Shown here piece by piece: positions 10,025-22,059 of a stretch of DNA of 64,000 bases. How positions within the stretch are numbered: position 1 is the first letter of the stretch; every line of letters starts with the position of its first letter. The translations under genes and the position numbers were made by a program. Origin of the DNA: Sinohyriopsis cumingii (lineage: Eukaryota; Mollusca; Bivalvia; Unionida; Unionidae); contig CM068825.1 in the NCBI GenBank assembly GCA_028554795.2, positions 152,308,053 through 152,372,052 of the forward strand, read 5' to 3'. The notes beneath the pieces are model-generated. The model made no database searches and had not been told where the DNA came from. It saw only the letters and a program-made list of their open reading frames with translations.

Positions 10025-10785
10025 ACAAACAATGTGTCCATTGGAAGAGTACCTATGCTGTTTCATACTTTAGCCCTAATGCTCTTTTTTGAAGATGTGC
10101 CAACTTTGCTATGTTTTTATCATTTGAATTACGCCATACTGTATGACAGTAGTCTAAATTGGGTTGTATGTAACTGTTATAAAATAGTTTTCTGTGCCTT
10201 TCAGGGAGAGAATGTCTTATCCTACTGAAAAGCCATAAACTTGAATTGACTTTTTTAATGATATGTTTGATATGTTCAGTCCATGATAGGTTATTATCTA
10301 CCAGAACACCAAGTAGTCTATCATGACAGACCATTTTCAAATTTTTATCCTTCCAAGTCAGACGCAGTTCATCACTATCAAGATTTGTCATTTTTGCCAT
10401 GTTGAGATAAGTAATATTTTAGTTTTACCAGTATTTACCACCATGCCATTGCATGTGCGCCACTTTTCCAGTTTGTTTAGGGCATTCTGTAAAGAAATTT
10501 CAAGTTCATGCTTTGTGTTTTGGATATCTGACAACATTGTGTCATCTGCATAGAGATCTAAATATGATATTGAGTCTCTTAGTAAAAGTGTTAGGTCATT
10601 AATAAATAAATAGTAATGGACCTAGAACTGAGCCTTGTGGTACTCTATATCTAATTGTTCTGGTTCAGAGAGAACATTATTTATGTAAACATGTTGTGTT
10701 CTCTCACTTAAGTATGAAGTAAACCATCCAACTGTTCTTTCATCACAACTGAAGTTTTTGATGATAAATAATGGACAGACAACCT
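10025..10785 (-). pseudogene. LINE reverse-transcriptase fragment
   Basis: Decayed reverse transcriptase on the minus strand. From its N-terminal side it shows ERTVGWFTSYLSERTQHVYINN (about 10670-10750), then, after frameshifts, LDLYADDTMLSDIQ with the catalytic YADD (about 10525-10570), then the intact 115-codon end, MAKMTNLDSDELRLTWKD onward, with LLGVLVDNNLSWTEHI, RKLFYNSYIQPNLDYCHTVW and LAHLQKRALGL. It lacks endonuclease and the full RT start, and stops short of the usual C-terminus near 10030. It differs clearly from the LINE at 961-7391 in sequence. Dead copy, 5'-truncated as most LINE copies are. Confidence 0.85.
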
Positions 10786-11470
10786 GTCTACAAATAACTT
10801 GTGTACATATTCCAGTCTTATTATTATAAAATGACCAATTATCCAGAAGACCACTGTTGACAATAACCAATTGTCTGTACAGACCAAATACATGCTCTGT
10901 GCACATTACAGTTCTGAAAAGCCTTTCAATTCCAAAAGGCCACCTGAAAAGGAAATTAAATCTGTATGCCTTTATGCCAATTCTAGGTCACTATTATCAT
11001 TTAGGTCACATGGTGAATTATTTATAACACGACAGGTAATGGGAAGCATATTATAATGACAACCTGAAACATGATACCAATCAACCAAGCTGGTTGACTA
11101 TCCAACTCTGCTAAACAGTCTACCTACTACTCAAGGCCTATTGACTTAATATATGCATTCCTTGAGAATATTTGAATCCCAAAGTTTGTGCTGGCTTTTA
11201 ATTGAAGATTACTGAATAATGCCAGAATGGGGTTAATTAGCACAATACAATATCAGTTTATGATAAAAACTGACACCTACCTATCAATCAATAGTTTGCA
11301 TCATGCTGAAGTAATATTATAAAGTAATAATAATAATTAGTTGGCAAACTTCATTATGCATACAGACTATGTCATGTAATCATTAGTAACACATACAGTA
11401 TATATAAATGCATAAGTCTTGGGAACTATAGTGTGTTATTGTAACTTATTTATACATAAATACATTATTT
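10786..11470. other. No gene recognised
   Basis: A+T-rich sequence with no coding similarity I could see; it may include further degraded LINE sequence near 10800-10900. Confidence 0.5.
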
Positions 11471-11699
11471 CATGTAGATGTGTTTTTTTTAAAATATAAA
11501 AAAAATGTTACAAAGCATAATATTTCATATAAAGTAGAAGAATGTTTTTTTAATACATTTTTTAAACTTCTCGATTTCAAATTGGATGATTCAAGATTTC
11601 TGTGTAAATGTATAGGATTTAACTGCATGTTAGTGAAATTCCTGATTTTAAAGTACCAATTAGACATAAAATTCCCAAAATAAAGGGATAAAAGATTGC

Positions 11700-12540
11700 A
11701 AAAAGCTTTGTGGAAGATAAATCCTTCCAAACATGAACACATGTAGTCATACAAGATAATCAAAAAAGGACAGTCATATTTCCCTGATGTCTGGCTATCA
11801 CTTACTTCCTTGGTAATGTCCACAATATTGTTAATCAAGACCCAGTGTTGGGCTGTTAGGCTAGGCAAGTCACAGAGAGTAGCGTAAGCCCCCAAGACTT
11901 GTTTTTTGTTCATATTACAAAACCAACATATTGTATGTAAAATTCCAGTGTGCCTGGACATCCTGGATGAGTTTCTTATGGACAATGTCAAATTTGTCCT
12001 GCTGCTCTTTGAGTTGCTGTTGTGCCAGAACCTGCTGACTTTGGATTGCAAGATCGACAAAACATCTGTGCAAAACAGCTGATACTGTTGATTTCAGCCA
12101 GACGCATTGCTTTAACCATGTTTGCACCTCCGTCACACAGAAGAACATGGATATCAGTTTTGGGAATGTTGTATTCCTTGCATAATTTGTCCAGTTTGCT
12201 AGCCAAATATTCTCCTGTGTGTGATTCATCGAGGGGCGTTGCTGCTAAAATCACCTGTTTCTGCTGAAAGTCTTCCGTCAGCCATTGTGCCATAAGACTC
12301 AACAAGGTTACTCCGATGGACAGGTCTGACCAGGCATCAGAAGTCAAACTAATATCAGATTGGGCAGAAACTAAGTCACACACCTTGCTTTGTACAGCCT
12401 TATGCATGTCAAGTATCATAGACGTGGAAAAGTTCTGCCTTGGCCATCAGATGTCGAAATCCAATGTTTTCAACAACGGACAATAATGAATCTATTGCAT
12501 GTGTATTGTCTATTATAATCACAACAATGAATGTTAAAAA
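11700..12540 (-). pseudogene. hAT-superfamily transposase remnant (ZBED-like)
   Basis: The minus strand encodes, in at least three frames, the order of motifs found in hAT transposases and domesticated ZBED proteins. First AIDSLLSVVENIGFRHLM (about 12440-12500). Then ISLTSDAWSD with the first catalytic Asp, VTLLSLMAQWL, HTGEYLASKLDKLCKEYNI, and HVLLCDGGANMVKAM with the second catalytic Asp in a D-x-x-A-N setting (12050-12400). After a frameshift, PSLTAQHWVLINNIVDITKEVS (about 11775-11850) matches the alpha-helical insertion domain. No BED finger and no C-terminal dimerisation domain are visible, and no terminal inverted repeats were found, so this is an old fragment. Confidence 0.8.
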
Positions 12541-12746
12541 AAGACATTTTCTAGTAAAAACAAGAATTAGAATAAAGAATATCTGAAGCAATCAACTATG
12601 CCCCAGGAAGAGAGAAAAGTGACCTGTAAAGATGAGTGTCTGCTGAGTATGGAGTAAATATCCAGAAACATTTTTTTCATGGTCTTTAAAAAGCTGTTCT
12701 TTCACACAGGAGATTTCTTAATACAAGTGAACTTAATGGCAAGTAT

Positions 12747-12941
12747 GACTATATATCACATAATTGAACATCACAATATGCCTCTATTTATGGCTGGTAG
12801 TACTGTATTTCACGTAACTGGCCATCACCAGTATGCCTCTATTTAAGGTAGGTAGTGCTGTATATCACATAACTGGACATCACCTGTATGCCTTTATTTA
12901 AGGCAGGTAGGACTATATCATATAACCAGTGTGCCTCTATC
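12747..12941. repeat. 55-bp tandem repeat (about 3.5 copies)
   Basis: Imperfect copies built around TATATCACATAACTGG.CATCACC and GTATGCCTCTATTTAAGG, about 55 bp apart. Confidence 0.8.
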
Positions 12942-13104
12942 GACTCAGATTTTTTCCCATGAAAACAAACTGAAAATGCCATAAATTGTTAGAAAAGAAG
13001 TGCCACAAATTTAGTGCATGAGAAATATAAAATTAAGTTACATAAACAGACACATCTTTAAGCAAGTCTTTCTTGATAGAAGTATTTATAAGAATACTGA
13101 AACA

Positions 13105-14645
13105 AGAGGGCCCAAGTGGGCCTGTCAGATATCACTCATCTGCACAGCTAACAGGTGTCAGGTTGTGAGTGCAAATTCACACTTGTATTGAAACTGATGA
13201 GAGTGCAGAAAAGCTGAAGCACATAGTTGTTACATAGTATATTAATGTTAGTCATTTATCTTTTTTTCTAGAACAGGATAACTTTCACAGCATAAAAATG
13301 ACAAATAATTTATACAACAAGTACTGTCCCCTGCTGCATCTCTCCCTGCCCCTGGGGACTAGGCTCTTATTCACAACTCAAAAACTGTTTAAAATTCTGC
13401 CATTAAATTAAAGTAAATCCATTTACTTGGCATTACAAGAGGAATTAATCTGTAGAGTTACCATGGATTTCTGTGTCTATCATTACCCCTACCCCCCCCC
13501 CCGAGTCATAACTTGGAAACCACTTTTGATTCACAACCACGAGATATGCTGTAGTTCAAAGGTTATAAGCACTTAGCTAATGTGCCCAGAAAGTTGCATG
13601 TATGCTTCCCACTGTCTCATTAATATCCATGGATCTCACTCATAACTGAACTCATCTGGGATCTTGAGGGTATAAGCATACATAGCAAACGGGATAACAA
13701 TCTGTTCAGAAATATAGCTTCTAGAATATTCATGATCCAGGCCAATCATATAAAAGATCACCTCACAAATATGCATGCATGTCACTCTTAAATTAACTAA
13801 TTCCAATTTTGATGATATAAGCTTACATACCAAATCTGATAAATATCTCTCAGAAGTATGGTCTCCAGAATGTTCACATGCCAGGCTCACCCAATCAGAT
13901 GCAAGATCACCTCATTAATATGTACTGTTGTGCTGATAATCAAACTCATCTTAAGAGCTTGATGATATAAGCTTACATGCCAAGTCTGATCAAAATCTGT
14001 ACAGAAATATGGTGTCTAGACTGTTCACAAGCTAAGCCAATCAGATGCAAGATCACATTATTATGTGTGAATGTTACTCATAATCAAGCTTGTCTGTTAG
14101 CTCAATGATAAAAGTTTACTTATCACGTATGATCAAAATTTGATCAGAAATATAGCCTGAAGATCGTTCACAAACTCAGTATATTAGCTGCAAGATCATT
14201 TGCATAGCTGTCACTCATAACCAAACTTATCTAAGACCTTCATGATATAAGCTCTACATACCAAATCTGACCATATCAGAAATATGGCTTCTAGAGTGTC
14301 CAGGCAATCTGGTATATGATGACCACATCAATATTTACATTTTCAAACTCACCTGAATTCTTGATGATATTAGCTTACCAACAAAATCTGATCAAATTCT
14401 AGACAGAAATATTACCCTTGATGTGTCCAATCTCATGAAAAATCATGCCAATAATACAAATGAAAGTCACTTTAATTAAAATCACTGGAGATCTTGAAAA
14501 TATAAGCTGATCAGAAATATGGTCTCTAGAGTGTTCAAAAGCTTGGACAAACAGACACAAAATCACCTCCTTAAATGCCCTGATGTCATCCATAACTGGA
14601 AAAAGCAATACAATTTTCCATTCACTGTTACCATGGCCACTGGCC
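13105..14645. repeat. Diverged tandem family of about 140-150 bp units
   Basis: Opens with a GGGCCCAAGTGGGCC interrupted palindrome and CAGATATCACTCATCTG. From about 13640 the text cycles roughly every 140-150 bp through CTTGATGATATAAGCTTACA, CCAAATCTGATCAAAATCTG, CAGAAATATGG(T/C)(C/T)TCTAGA, GTTCACAAGC..GCCAATCAGATGCAAGATCACC, then CACTCATAA. About seven units with high divergence, hence old. Open frames at 13636-13890 and 14399-14653 fall inside it and are probably not genes. Confidence 0.8.
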
Positions 14646-15042
14646 AGGTACATGTATTCATAATATAAACATCATGATATTATCACCATGATGTCATTAA
14701 GTACTGATATCACCATAAACTTCATGCTAACAATAACATCTCTAGAGTATATTAGGCATATACCATAGTCAGGATTGTCAGTAAAGTTGTGTGTGTGTGT
14801 ATCTAATGTCAGCCAAATTCACATACATTACATTTATAATGCTGTCACCCCACCCCACCCATCTGAAATGGGGCCACCCTTCTGCTATGAAATTCGTGTG
14901 ACAAAAAAACAAAATGTTCACAACATGTAATAATTTGGTGCAGGAAAAGTATTCTCTTAATACAATCTGACCTTCCTATGTCACAAGCATGCATAATAGT
15001 TCAGGTTTTGCAGCAGTGGCTTTATGACTCAACCACAACATC
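14646..15042. other. No gene recognised
   Basis: Unique sequence with a short GT run near 14790 and a C-rich CCCCACCCCACCC stretch near 14850. Confidence 0.5.
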
Positions 15043-15362
15043 TTGAAGTGTTTGAAGAGCACGGAGTATTCAGACAAGAAAACCAGCTGAGATAAATATC
15101 ACTTCAGGGTACTTCAGGGTGTGAGATTGTGACCGTGTTTATGACACAATGCTTACAGTACAATTACAGCCAAAAACTTGCTTGAATCAAATGCCTCCAT
15201 CTGATAAAATGTGTTCAATTAGTGTTGAGTTTTTGCCTCTAATCTTGCTATAAGCAATGTTGGGGTGAAAATGACATATTGCACCAAAAAAATCACAGTG
15301 ATAGCTATTTATCTCAGCTGGTTTTCAAATATGAGTGACTCTGATTATTTCAAATACTTTCA
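15043..15362. mobile_element. Possible MITE with about 65-bp imperfect terminal inverted repeats
   Basis: GAAAACCAGCTGAGATAAAT at about 15078-15097 is repeated in inverted orientation at about 15308-15330. The match extends outward, with gaps, over GAAGTGTTTGAAGAGCACGGAG against the complement of the segment ending near 15362. The roughly 200-bp interior has no coding content. No target-site duplication was identified, so the class is uncertain. Confidence 0.5.
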
Positions 15363-15384
15363 CCAAATATTTCAATGAGCTGAA

Positions 15385-15535
15385 ATTCAAAGCATGAGAG
15401 ATTTAGTCTGTAAAAAACTCTAAAGAGAAGAATGGGGTAAGAATTGGTCATGCAATCTTGCCTGAGTCTGTACCTTAAAGTACCAAACTCTATAGTGAAG
15501 AATGGGATTAGAATTGGTCATGCAGTCTAGCTAAG
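15385..15535. repeat. Direct repeat of about 45 bp, two copies
   Basis: AAGAATGGGGTAAGAATTGGTCATGCA (about 15427) and AAGAATGGGATTAGAATTGGTCATGCA (about 15496) occur about 69 bp apart, both preceded by AAACTCTA. Confidence 0.75.
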
Positions 15536-15660
15536 ATAATGGCATCAGAAGAAGTGAAAACGGGGCTTTCCATCTACATCTGACTATAAAAACATATATA
15601 TATATTTAAATTTCCTTTGTTTCCAATGAGCAAGAAAGTGGCACTTATATCAGTACTTAC

Positions 15661-15756
15661 AGGGTTCATCTGTGTAAGCTGAACTTTAACCTCTGGGATG
15701 CTGAAATAGTGCTTGAGAGCTCTGTCATGGAGGCCATCATATTGCAAGGTGGCTCG
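15661..15756 (-). CDS. Exon 3 of a minus-strand host gene (unnamed)
   Basis: A 96-bp exon encoding 32 residues, phase 0 at both ends. On the minus strand the acceptor is TTTTTCTTCTCCATTTTGATAG with a good pyrimidine tract, and the donor is CCT|GTAAGTACTG, a near-perfect consensus. The peptide includes LQYDGLHDRALKHYFSIPEV. The pattern Y-x-(G/S)-L-x-D-x-x-L-x-x-Y(F/Y) recalls, from memory, the N-terminal region of the cilium/sperm proteins ERICH3 (YNSLMDKHL..YF) and FSIP2 (YKSLHDPHLKAYY). That similarity is short and unconfirmed. It joins in frame with the exon at 18195-18285. The gene presumably continues to the left, but no next exon could be picked out. Confidence 0.7.
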
Positions 15757-15973
15757 CTATCAAAATGGAGAAGAAAAACAAAATGCGGGTTTCATTTTGA
15801 CATCTTATCAATGTGTGTATGTGTATATGGTAACTTAATTGAATAGTAATTAAATTAGGGTCATAAATTATAAATACAAATAAACATAACAGATGGGAAC
15901 ATGAGATTCTCAGGATGCAATGACTGTAGTGCTCTCATTACTGTAGCAAGCACATAAAAGCAATAATACCTCT

Positions 15974-17127
15974 AATTGATGATTTAGTAGTATGTTAGAT
16001 GGAAAAGTAGTATAAAAACAGACTGATGACTTAGTAGTATGTTAGATGGAAAATTAGTATGAAAACAGACTGATGATTTAGTAGTATTTAGGATGGAAAA
16101 GTAGTACAAAAACAGACTGATGATTTAGTAGTATTTAGGATGGAAAAGTAGTACAAAAACAGACTGATGATTTAGTAGTATTTTGGACAGAAAAGTAGTA
16201 TGAAAACAGACTGATGATTTAGTAGTATGATAGATGGAAAGTAGTATGAAAACAGACTGATGATTTAGTAGTATGTTAGATGGAAAAGTAGTATGAAAAT
16301 AAACTGATGATTTAGTAGTATGTTAGATGGAAAGTAGTATGAAAACAGACTGATGATTTAGTAGTATATTGGATGGAAAAGTAGTATGAAAACAGACTGA
16401 TGATTTTATAGTATGTTAGATGGAAAAGTAGTATGAAAATAAACTGATGATTTAGTAGTATGTTAGATGGAAAAGTAGTATGAAAACAGACTGATGATTT
16501 AGTAGTATGTTAGATGGAAAAGTAGTATGAAAATAAACTGATGATTTAGTAGGATGTTAGATGGAAAGTAGTATGAAAACAGACTGATGATTTAGTAGTA
16601 TGTTAGATGGAAAAGTAGTACGAAAATAAACTGATGATTTAGTAGTATTTTGGATGGAAAAGTAGTATGAAAACAGACTGATGATTTAGTAGTATGTTAG
16701 ATGGAAAAGTAGTATGAAAACAGACTGATGATTTAGTAGTATGTTAGATAGAAAAGTAGTATGAAAACAGACTGATGATTTAGTAGTATGTTAGATGGAA
16801 AAGTAGTATGAAAATAAACTGATGATTTAGTAGTATGTTAGATGGAAAAGTAGTATGAAAACAGACTGATGATTTAGTAGCATGTTAGATGGAAAAGTAG
16901 TATGAAAACAGACTGATGATTTAGTAGTATGTTAGATAGAAAAGTAGTATGAAAACAGACTGATGATTTAGTAGTATGTTAGATGGAAAAGTAGTATGAA
17001 AATAAACTGATGATTTAGTAGTACATGTATGCTAGATGGAAAAATATAAAAACTGACTGATGATTTTGTAGCATGTTAGAAGTATGGAAATATAGCATGA
17101 AAAACAGACTGATGATTTAGTAGTACT
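15974..17127. repeat. 47-bp minisatellite (about 25 copies), intronic
   Basis: The unit reads GTAGTATGAAAACAGACTGA, then TGATTTAGTAGTATGTTAGA, then TGGAAAA. Variants include AAAATAAACTGA for AAAACAGACTGA and TTTAGGATGG for GTTAGATGG. Edge copies are more diverged than central ones. Confidence 0.95.
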
Positions 17128-17552
17128 GGTGTGAAAATTATTTGTTTAATACTGTCAGCAGCATTTCACATTTTACATGGTGATATATGAATAAAAAACT
17201 AGCACAGTTCACCAATATACATGTAATAACTTATTTATGGTATCCAAGCATGCAGGCATGACATACCAAACACTGGAAAACTTAACATCACAATTCAGCA
17301 TTTATTTAAAGGTGATGCTGCTAGTAAAGATACAGCTGTAAAAAAGACCCACAATATGATGACTTTATATTTAAATTCACTGTATGTTTAGCCATGCAAA
17401 AGTTAAATGTTCATAATGTGTTTATAGTTAGCATTTGAATTTTCAGCCAGAGTTTGATGATTTTGGGGATGAAATTAGTTCCATAGCCATGTGCAGAAAT
17501 CTACTGCCTATTAATAGGAACCTGGCTTTTATAATGCAAATGGTAGCCAATA

Positions 17553-18163
17553 TTAATATGTATCATTTTTAATGTCAGACTAAGATATGCCATATTTAAT
17601 GTCAGACTAAGATGTACTATTTTTAATGTTAGACTAAAATGTATCATTTTTATGTCAGACTAAGATGTACTGTTCTTTATGTCAGTCTAAAAGTACCATT
17701 TTTAATGTCAGACTAAAATGTACTGTTTTTAATGTCAGACTAATATGTACCATTTTTAATGTCAGAATAATATGTAATTTTTTTAATGTCAGACTTAAAG
17801 TACCATTTTTAATGTCAGACTAAAATGTAAACTGTTTTTATTGTCAGACTAACATGTCCCATTTTTAATGTTAGACTAAAATGTATCATTTTTTATGTCA
17901 GTCTAAGATGTACCATTTTTATTGTCAGACTAATATGTATAATTTTTAATGTCAGACTAATATGTACCATTTTTATTGCCAGACTAAGTTGTACCATTGT
18001 TAATGTCAGACTAATATGTACCATTTTAAATGTCAGACTAAGCTGTACCATTGTTAATGTCAGACTAATATGTACCATTTTAAATGTCAGACTTAATATC
18101 AGACTAAGTTGTTCCATTTTTACTGTCAGACTAAGATGTACCATTTTTAATGTCAGACTAATA
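17553..18163. repeat. 27-bp minisatellite (about 22 copies), intronic
   Basis: The core is AATGTCAGACTAA followed by (G/T)ATGTACCATTTTT. Copies vary by up to several bases. Its unit length, a multiple of 3, gives an 83-codon artefact frame on the minus strand at 17893-18144. Confidence 0.95.
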
Positions 18164-18194
18164 TTATTATCTTTAAATTATATGACAAACTCAC

Positions 18195-18285
18195 TGATTT
18201 GAGAGGCGGGTGGTCCAGAAGAGGGGCATTGACCAAAGACAAATCGAATCCATCCTCCAATCTCTTGACCTCAAAATAGTGCCGT
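18195..18285 (-). CDS. Exon 2 of the minus-strand host gene
   Basis: A 91-bp exon. The acceptor is TTTGTTTTTTTCTTCTTCAG, a long pyrimidine tract; the donor is TCA|GTGAGTTTG. The first base completes a split codon and 30 codons follow, including HYFEVKRLEDGFDLSL and NAPLLDHPPLKS. The exon ends in phase 0, matching the phase-0 start of the 15661-15756 exon. The split codon fits the CT left over from the 34121-34189 exon (CT+A, Leu). I do not recognise a domain in this part. On the plus strand the same stretch gives a 60-codon frame, but with no convincing splice sites. Confidence 0.68.
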
Positions 18286-18419
18286 CTGAAGAAGAAAAAA
18301 ACAAATATGTGTATGTGAAACTTGTCCTGCACTATGCGACCAACATGAAATACCTTTTCAGACTGGTTACTGTTTTATTGATGTTCTACTAATTTTACCT
18401 CTCTTTTATAAGTAAAAGT

Positions 18420-19066
18420 TATTACTCCATATACATGTAAAATTGAGTCTTCCCAAAATTTCTTTATATTTGATATTCCAGCTGTAATGATCACTATGCA
18501 AATAAATGGTTTAATATTCATGAAAACTTGGTCACTCTATTGTATATCATACATACACTTTTTAGATGTGAATGTATGTGAGAGAATGATATGGATTACT
18601 TCATGTATGAGATTCTGTATGTGTGTGCAAATGAGTTATGCAAAGAGATTTTGATAGTATAAGAAAGTGCAGAAAGTAATTAATCATTAATTTGACTCTC
18701 AGTGTTATCAGATTAAAGCTTATTATGACTGACATTAATGTTAACAATAACATTATAACATCTTTATGTGGCCATGTTTTGCTACAAAATTATAACATCT
18801 TTATGTGGCCATGTTTTGCTACTTTGGTTTATAGACATGTGCTTGCTTATATGCCAGGTTCTACTACAAACAACATAATGAATAACAAGCTGGCAAATCA
18901 GGGTCTGTGCTTTTTTTCAATTGATTACTTCTACCAAACTAAATAGACCCAGATCTGCCAGCACATCATGTAACAGCAGATCTAGATCAATGTAGTTTAC
19001 TGTTAGATCTGATTACATGTATATGCATTGTTAAATGATGGGATAATTATCTGCTTCCATATATTT
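18420..19066. other. Intronic unique sequence with a 35-bp duplication
   Basis: At about 18755-18822 the phrase AACATCTTTATGTGGCCATG TTTTGCTAC occurs twice in tandem. At 18943-19012 a segment rich in AGATCTG (CCCAGATCTGCCAGCACATC) resembles 25860-25930. No coding signal. Confidence 0.6.
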
Positions 19067-20230
19067 AATCAACACCTAATGAGGGCTTTGGACTGGACAT
19101 TATTTAACATGCACTAATGTGGGCATTGGACTGGACATTATTTAACATGCACTAATGTGGGCATTAGACTGGATGCTATTTAACAGCATGCATGATTAAT
19201 GTGGGCATTGGACTGGACATTATTTAACATGCCCTAATGTGGACATTGGACTAGGCACTATTTAACACCAATGTAGGCATTGGACTATGCACTATTTAAC
19301 ACCAATGTGGGCACTGCACTGTGCACTATTTAATACCAATGTGGGCATTGGACTATGCACTATTTAACACCAATGTGGGCATTGGACTATGTACTATTTA
19401 ACACCAATGTGGGCACTGCACTGTGCACTATTTAATACCAATGTGGGCATTGGACTACGCACTATTTAACACCAATGTATGCATTGGACTATGCACTATT
19501 TAACACCAATGTATGCATTGGACTATGCACTATTTAACACCAATGTATGCATTGGACTATGCACTATTTAACACCAACATATGCATTGGACAATGCACTA
19601 TTAACACAAATGTATGCATTGGACTATGCACTATTTAACACCAATGTGGGCATTGGACTATGCACTACTTAACACCAATGTGGGCACTGGACTATGCACT
19701 ATTTAACACCAATATGGGCACTGGACTATGCACTATTTAACACCAATGTCGGCATTGGACTATGCACTACTTAACACCAATGTGGGCACTGGACTATGCA
19801 CTATTTAACACCAATATGGGCACTGGACTATGCACTATTTAACACCAATGTGGGCACTGGACTATGCACTATTTAACATTAATGTAGGCATTGGACTATG
19901 CACTATTTAACACCAATGTGGGCATCAGTCTAGACATTCTTTAACATCTAATGTGGGCATTAGACTAGATACTATTTAACATCCAATGTGGGCATTGGAC
20001 TGGACACTATTTAACAATGATCCAAAGTGAGCCTTTAAGACTGGACACTATTTAACACTTGATATGGGAATTAAACTGGACACTGTTTAACAACTGATAT
20101 GGGTATTACACAGGACAAGGTTTAAACCCTGATATGGGTGAAACACTTGGCACTATTTAACACCAATGTTGGTATTAGACTAGAAACTATTAAGACCGGA
20201 TGCGGGCAATAGACTGGACACTTCCTAACA
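19067..20230. repeat. 34-38-bp minisatellite (about 31 copies), intronic
   Basis: The core is CACCAATGTGGGCATTGGAC then TATGCACTATTTAA (34 bp). Left-edge copies are 38 bp, with GGACATTATTTAACATGCACTAATG in place of the shorter spacer. Copies after about 20040 decay progressively (GATATGGG, GATGCGGGC). Confidence 0.92.
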
Positions 20231-21030
20231 TGTCAATAGCACATGACATTTCTTTTTTAAGCTTGGTACTATTTAATGAACATGTGTTGCATAGAACACC
20301 AGCAGACATTGTCAGAAAAGGCTGATGAGGTCACTCGTTACATCTAGGGATTGCCCATATCTATAGGAAATTGATAATGTGTTGATTATAATCACTGGAT
20401 ATTAATTAGATAAACAACCAATGAAAAATGTTATAATGCTTTCAGAAGCCCAGTATCAGACTGTTATTTCAATTATTTTCACCTTAACCTTCTTTGCAAA
20501 GACTCCCACCCCCTAAAAATAGGGTTATAGATAGAGCCAGAAAATGTAATGAGTTTGCTTTTCATAAGGCTATCATTATTTTGTGAGTGGCATAGTATAT
20601 GGATGTGGAATATGTAATATCATGCCATCTTGTCTAATAGCAGCCATCATAATCTCACCTTCAAAGACATAATTGCTTGAACTGTGCTATTTAGACGTTA
20701 ATATATCAATCCTTCCCCTTAAACATGCTCAGGGGACATTTCCCACCTAAAACTGCCAGTATCCTTCACATAGTGTAAACAGTCCACCAGTTTATTCAAG
20801 TGCCTGTGTGGACATCATACCCTTGATTTCATGCTCCCACCCCAGTCTATAATCAATGTCAGTTATCGCCAATACATTTGAATATTCAAATGTATTTGCT
20901 CTTTAATTCCCAATTTCATTCATGTCCTCATTATCCATCAGGAATAATCAATGCACAAATGATCTATAAATAATAAATACAGACCTAAAATATCTGCTAT
21001 GTTTGTCACTTAGAATGATTCAGTTAGTGA
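20231..21030. other. Unique intronic sequence; 26-bp palindrome
   Basis: No gene seen. A perfect 26-bp palindrome lies at 20871-20896: AATACATTTGAAT joined to its own reverse complement with no spacer. Confidence 0.7.
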
Positions 21031-21242
21031 CTGAAATTATCAACCACCTGTACTAGAAGTGATTAGTATTATCTGAAATTATCAACCACCTGTAATAGAG
21101 GTGATTAGTATTATCTGAAATTATCAACCACCTGTACTAGAGGTGATTAGTATTATCTGAAATTATCAACCACCTCTGTACAAGAGGTGACTGCTATTGT
21201 CTGAATTTATCAACCACCTTAGTAGAGGTGATTAGCATTATC
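21031..21242. repeat. 42-bp tandem repeat (5 copies), intronic
   Basis: Each copy holds TGAAATTATCAACCACCTGT and GAGGTGATTAGTATTATC. Each unit contains the self-complementary pair CACCT...AGGTG, so each could form a small hairpin. Confidence 0.9.
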
Positions 21243-22059
21243 TGAACTTGGTTCTAGAGCAACCAACAGAGCATGGCACAGTGACTACCGCCAGACACTA
21301 TCACAGCTGACTGCCTTTAAGACAATTCACCAAAATAGCCATAATGACAGCAATAAAGAATAAAGAACATGATGAGTGTAATTTCATTCAATAAAAGAAT
21401 GCTGATGTGAGGTTGAGTGACATTGTTGTCTTATAATTGTCTGTAAATATGTGCCAAGTATAATTTTATTAAAATTCTTTTTACTGATCTCTCTCAGTCT
21501 CTCTCTATCTATCAGATGAACCTCAACCATCTGCTACCCTCAATCAAATGATCTCCATACCTGTAACAAAAACTGGGTAGGTAATCAAATAAGCACTAAT
21601 ACACAGTTAATGCACTGGCATTTTAACTCTGCAGTCCTGAGTTAAATCCTTGATGTGTTGTTTAGTGCTCATCCATGTCGATAGTTTCATTTGGATTCTC
21701 TAGTTTCTTGAGTCCAGCATTGAAAAGAACTACTTTAAGTGGCACAGATAAGCAGCATATTTGTGCATTTTATGCAAATACATTGCATAAAAACACAAAA
21801 AGAACATTTTAATGTGTTAAATGCAAAACATTTTCATTTTAAGCACTTGGTCAAATGTCTTTAGTGTATCTGATAAATCTGTCTGATAAAAAAATTTTAT
21901 TCTGATTTAAAAATATTGTTATTGGGACAAATGTATTAGTCTACCTATACTGAAGTACATTCATTTCAAAAGGTTGACAATATCTCATTCAATAATTTCA
22001 AAACATTTATGTGATCAGAAACAATTTTCATAAAGGTTTGAAATGTATAATAGTAGATC
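21243..22059. other. No gene recognised
   Basis: Unique A+T-rich sequence with a short CT-rich stretch at about 21485-21515. Confidence 0.5.

Larger units (their letters stand above)
15757..18194 (-). other. Intron 2 of the minus-strand host gene
   Basis: A 2.44-kb intron bounded by GT (GTGAGTTTGT after 18195) and AG (before 15756). About 72% of it is two minisatellites, with 47-bp and 27-bp units; the remainder is unique A+T-rich sequence. Confidence 0.65.

Noticed and set aside
17893-18144. 83-codon minus-strand frame MVHLSLTVKM...
   Set aside because: Frame of a 27-bp minisatellite inside an intron.
18210-18392. 60-codon plus-strand frame MVQKRGIDQRQ...
   Set aside because: It is the antisense of an exon whose minus-strand splice sites are much better; no good plus-strand acceptor or donor.
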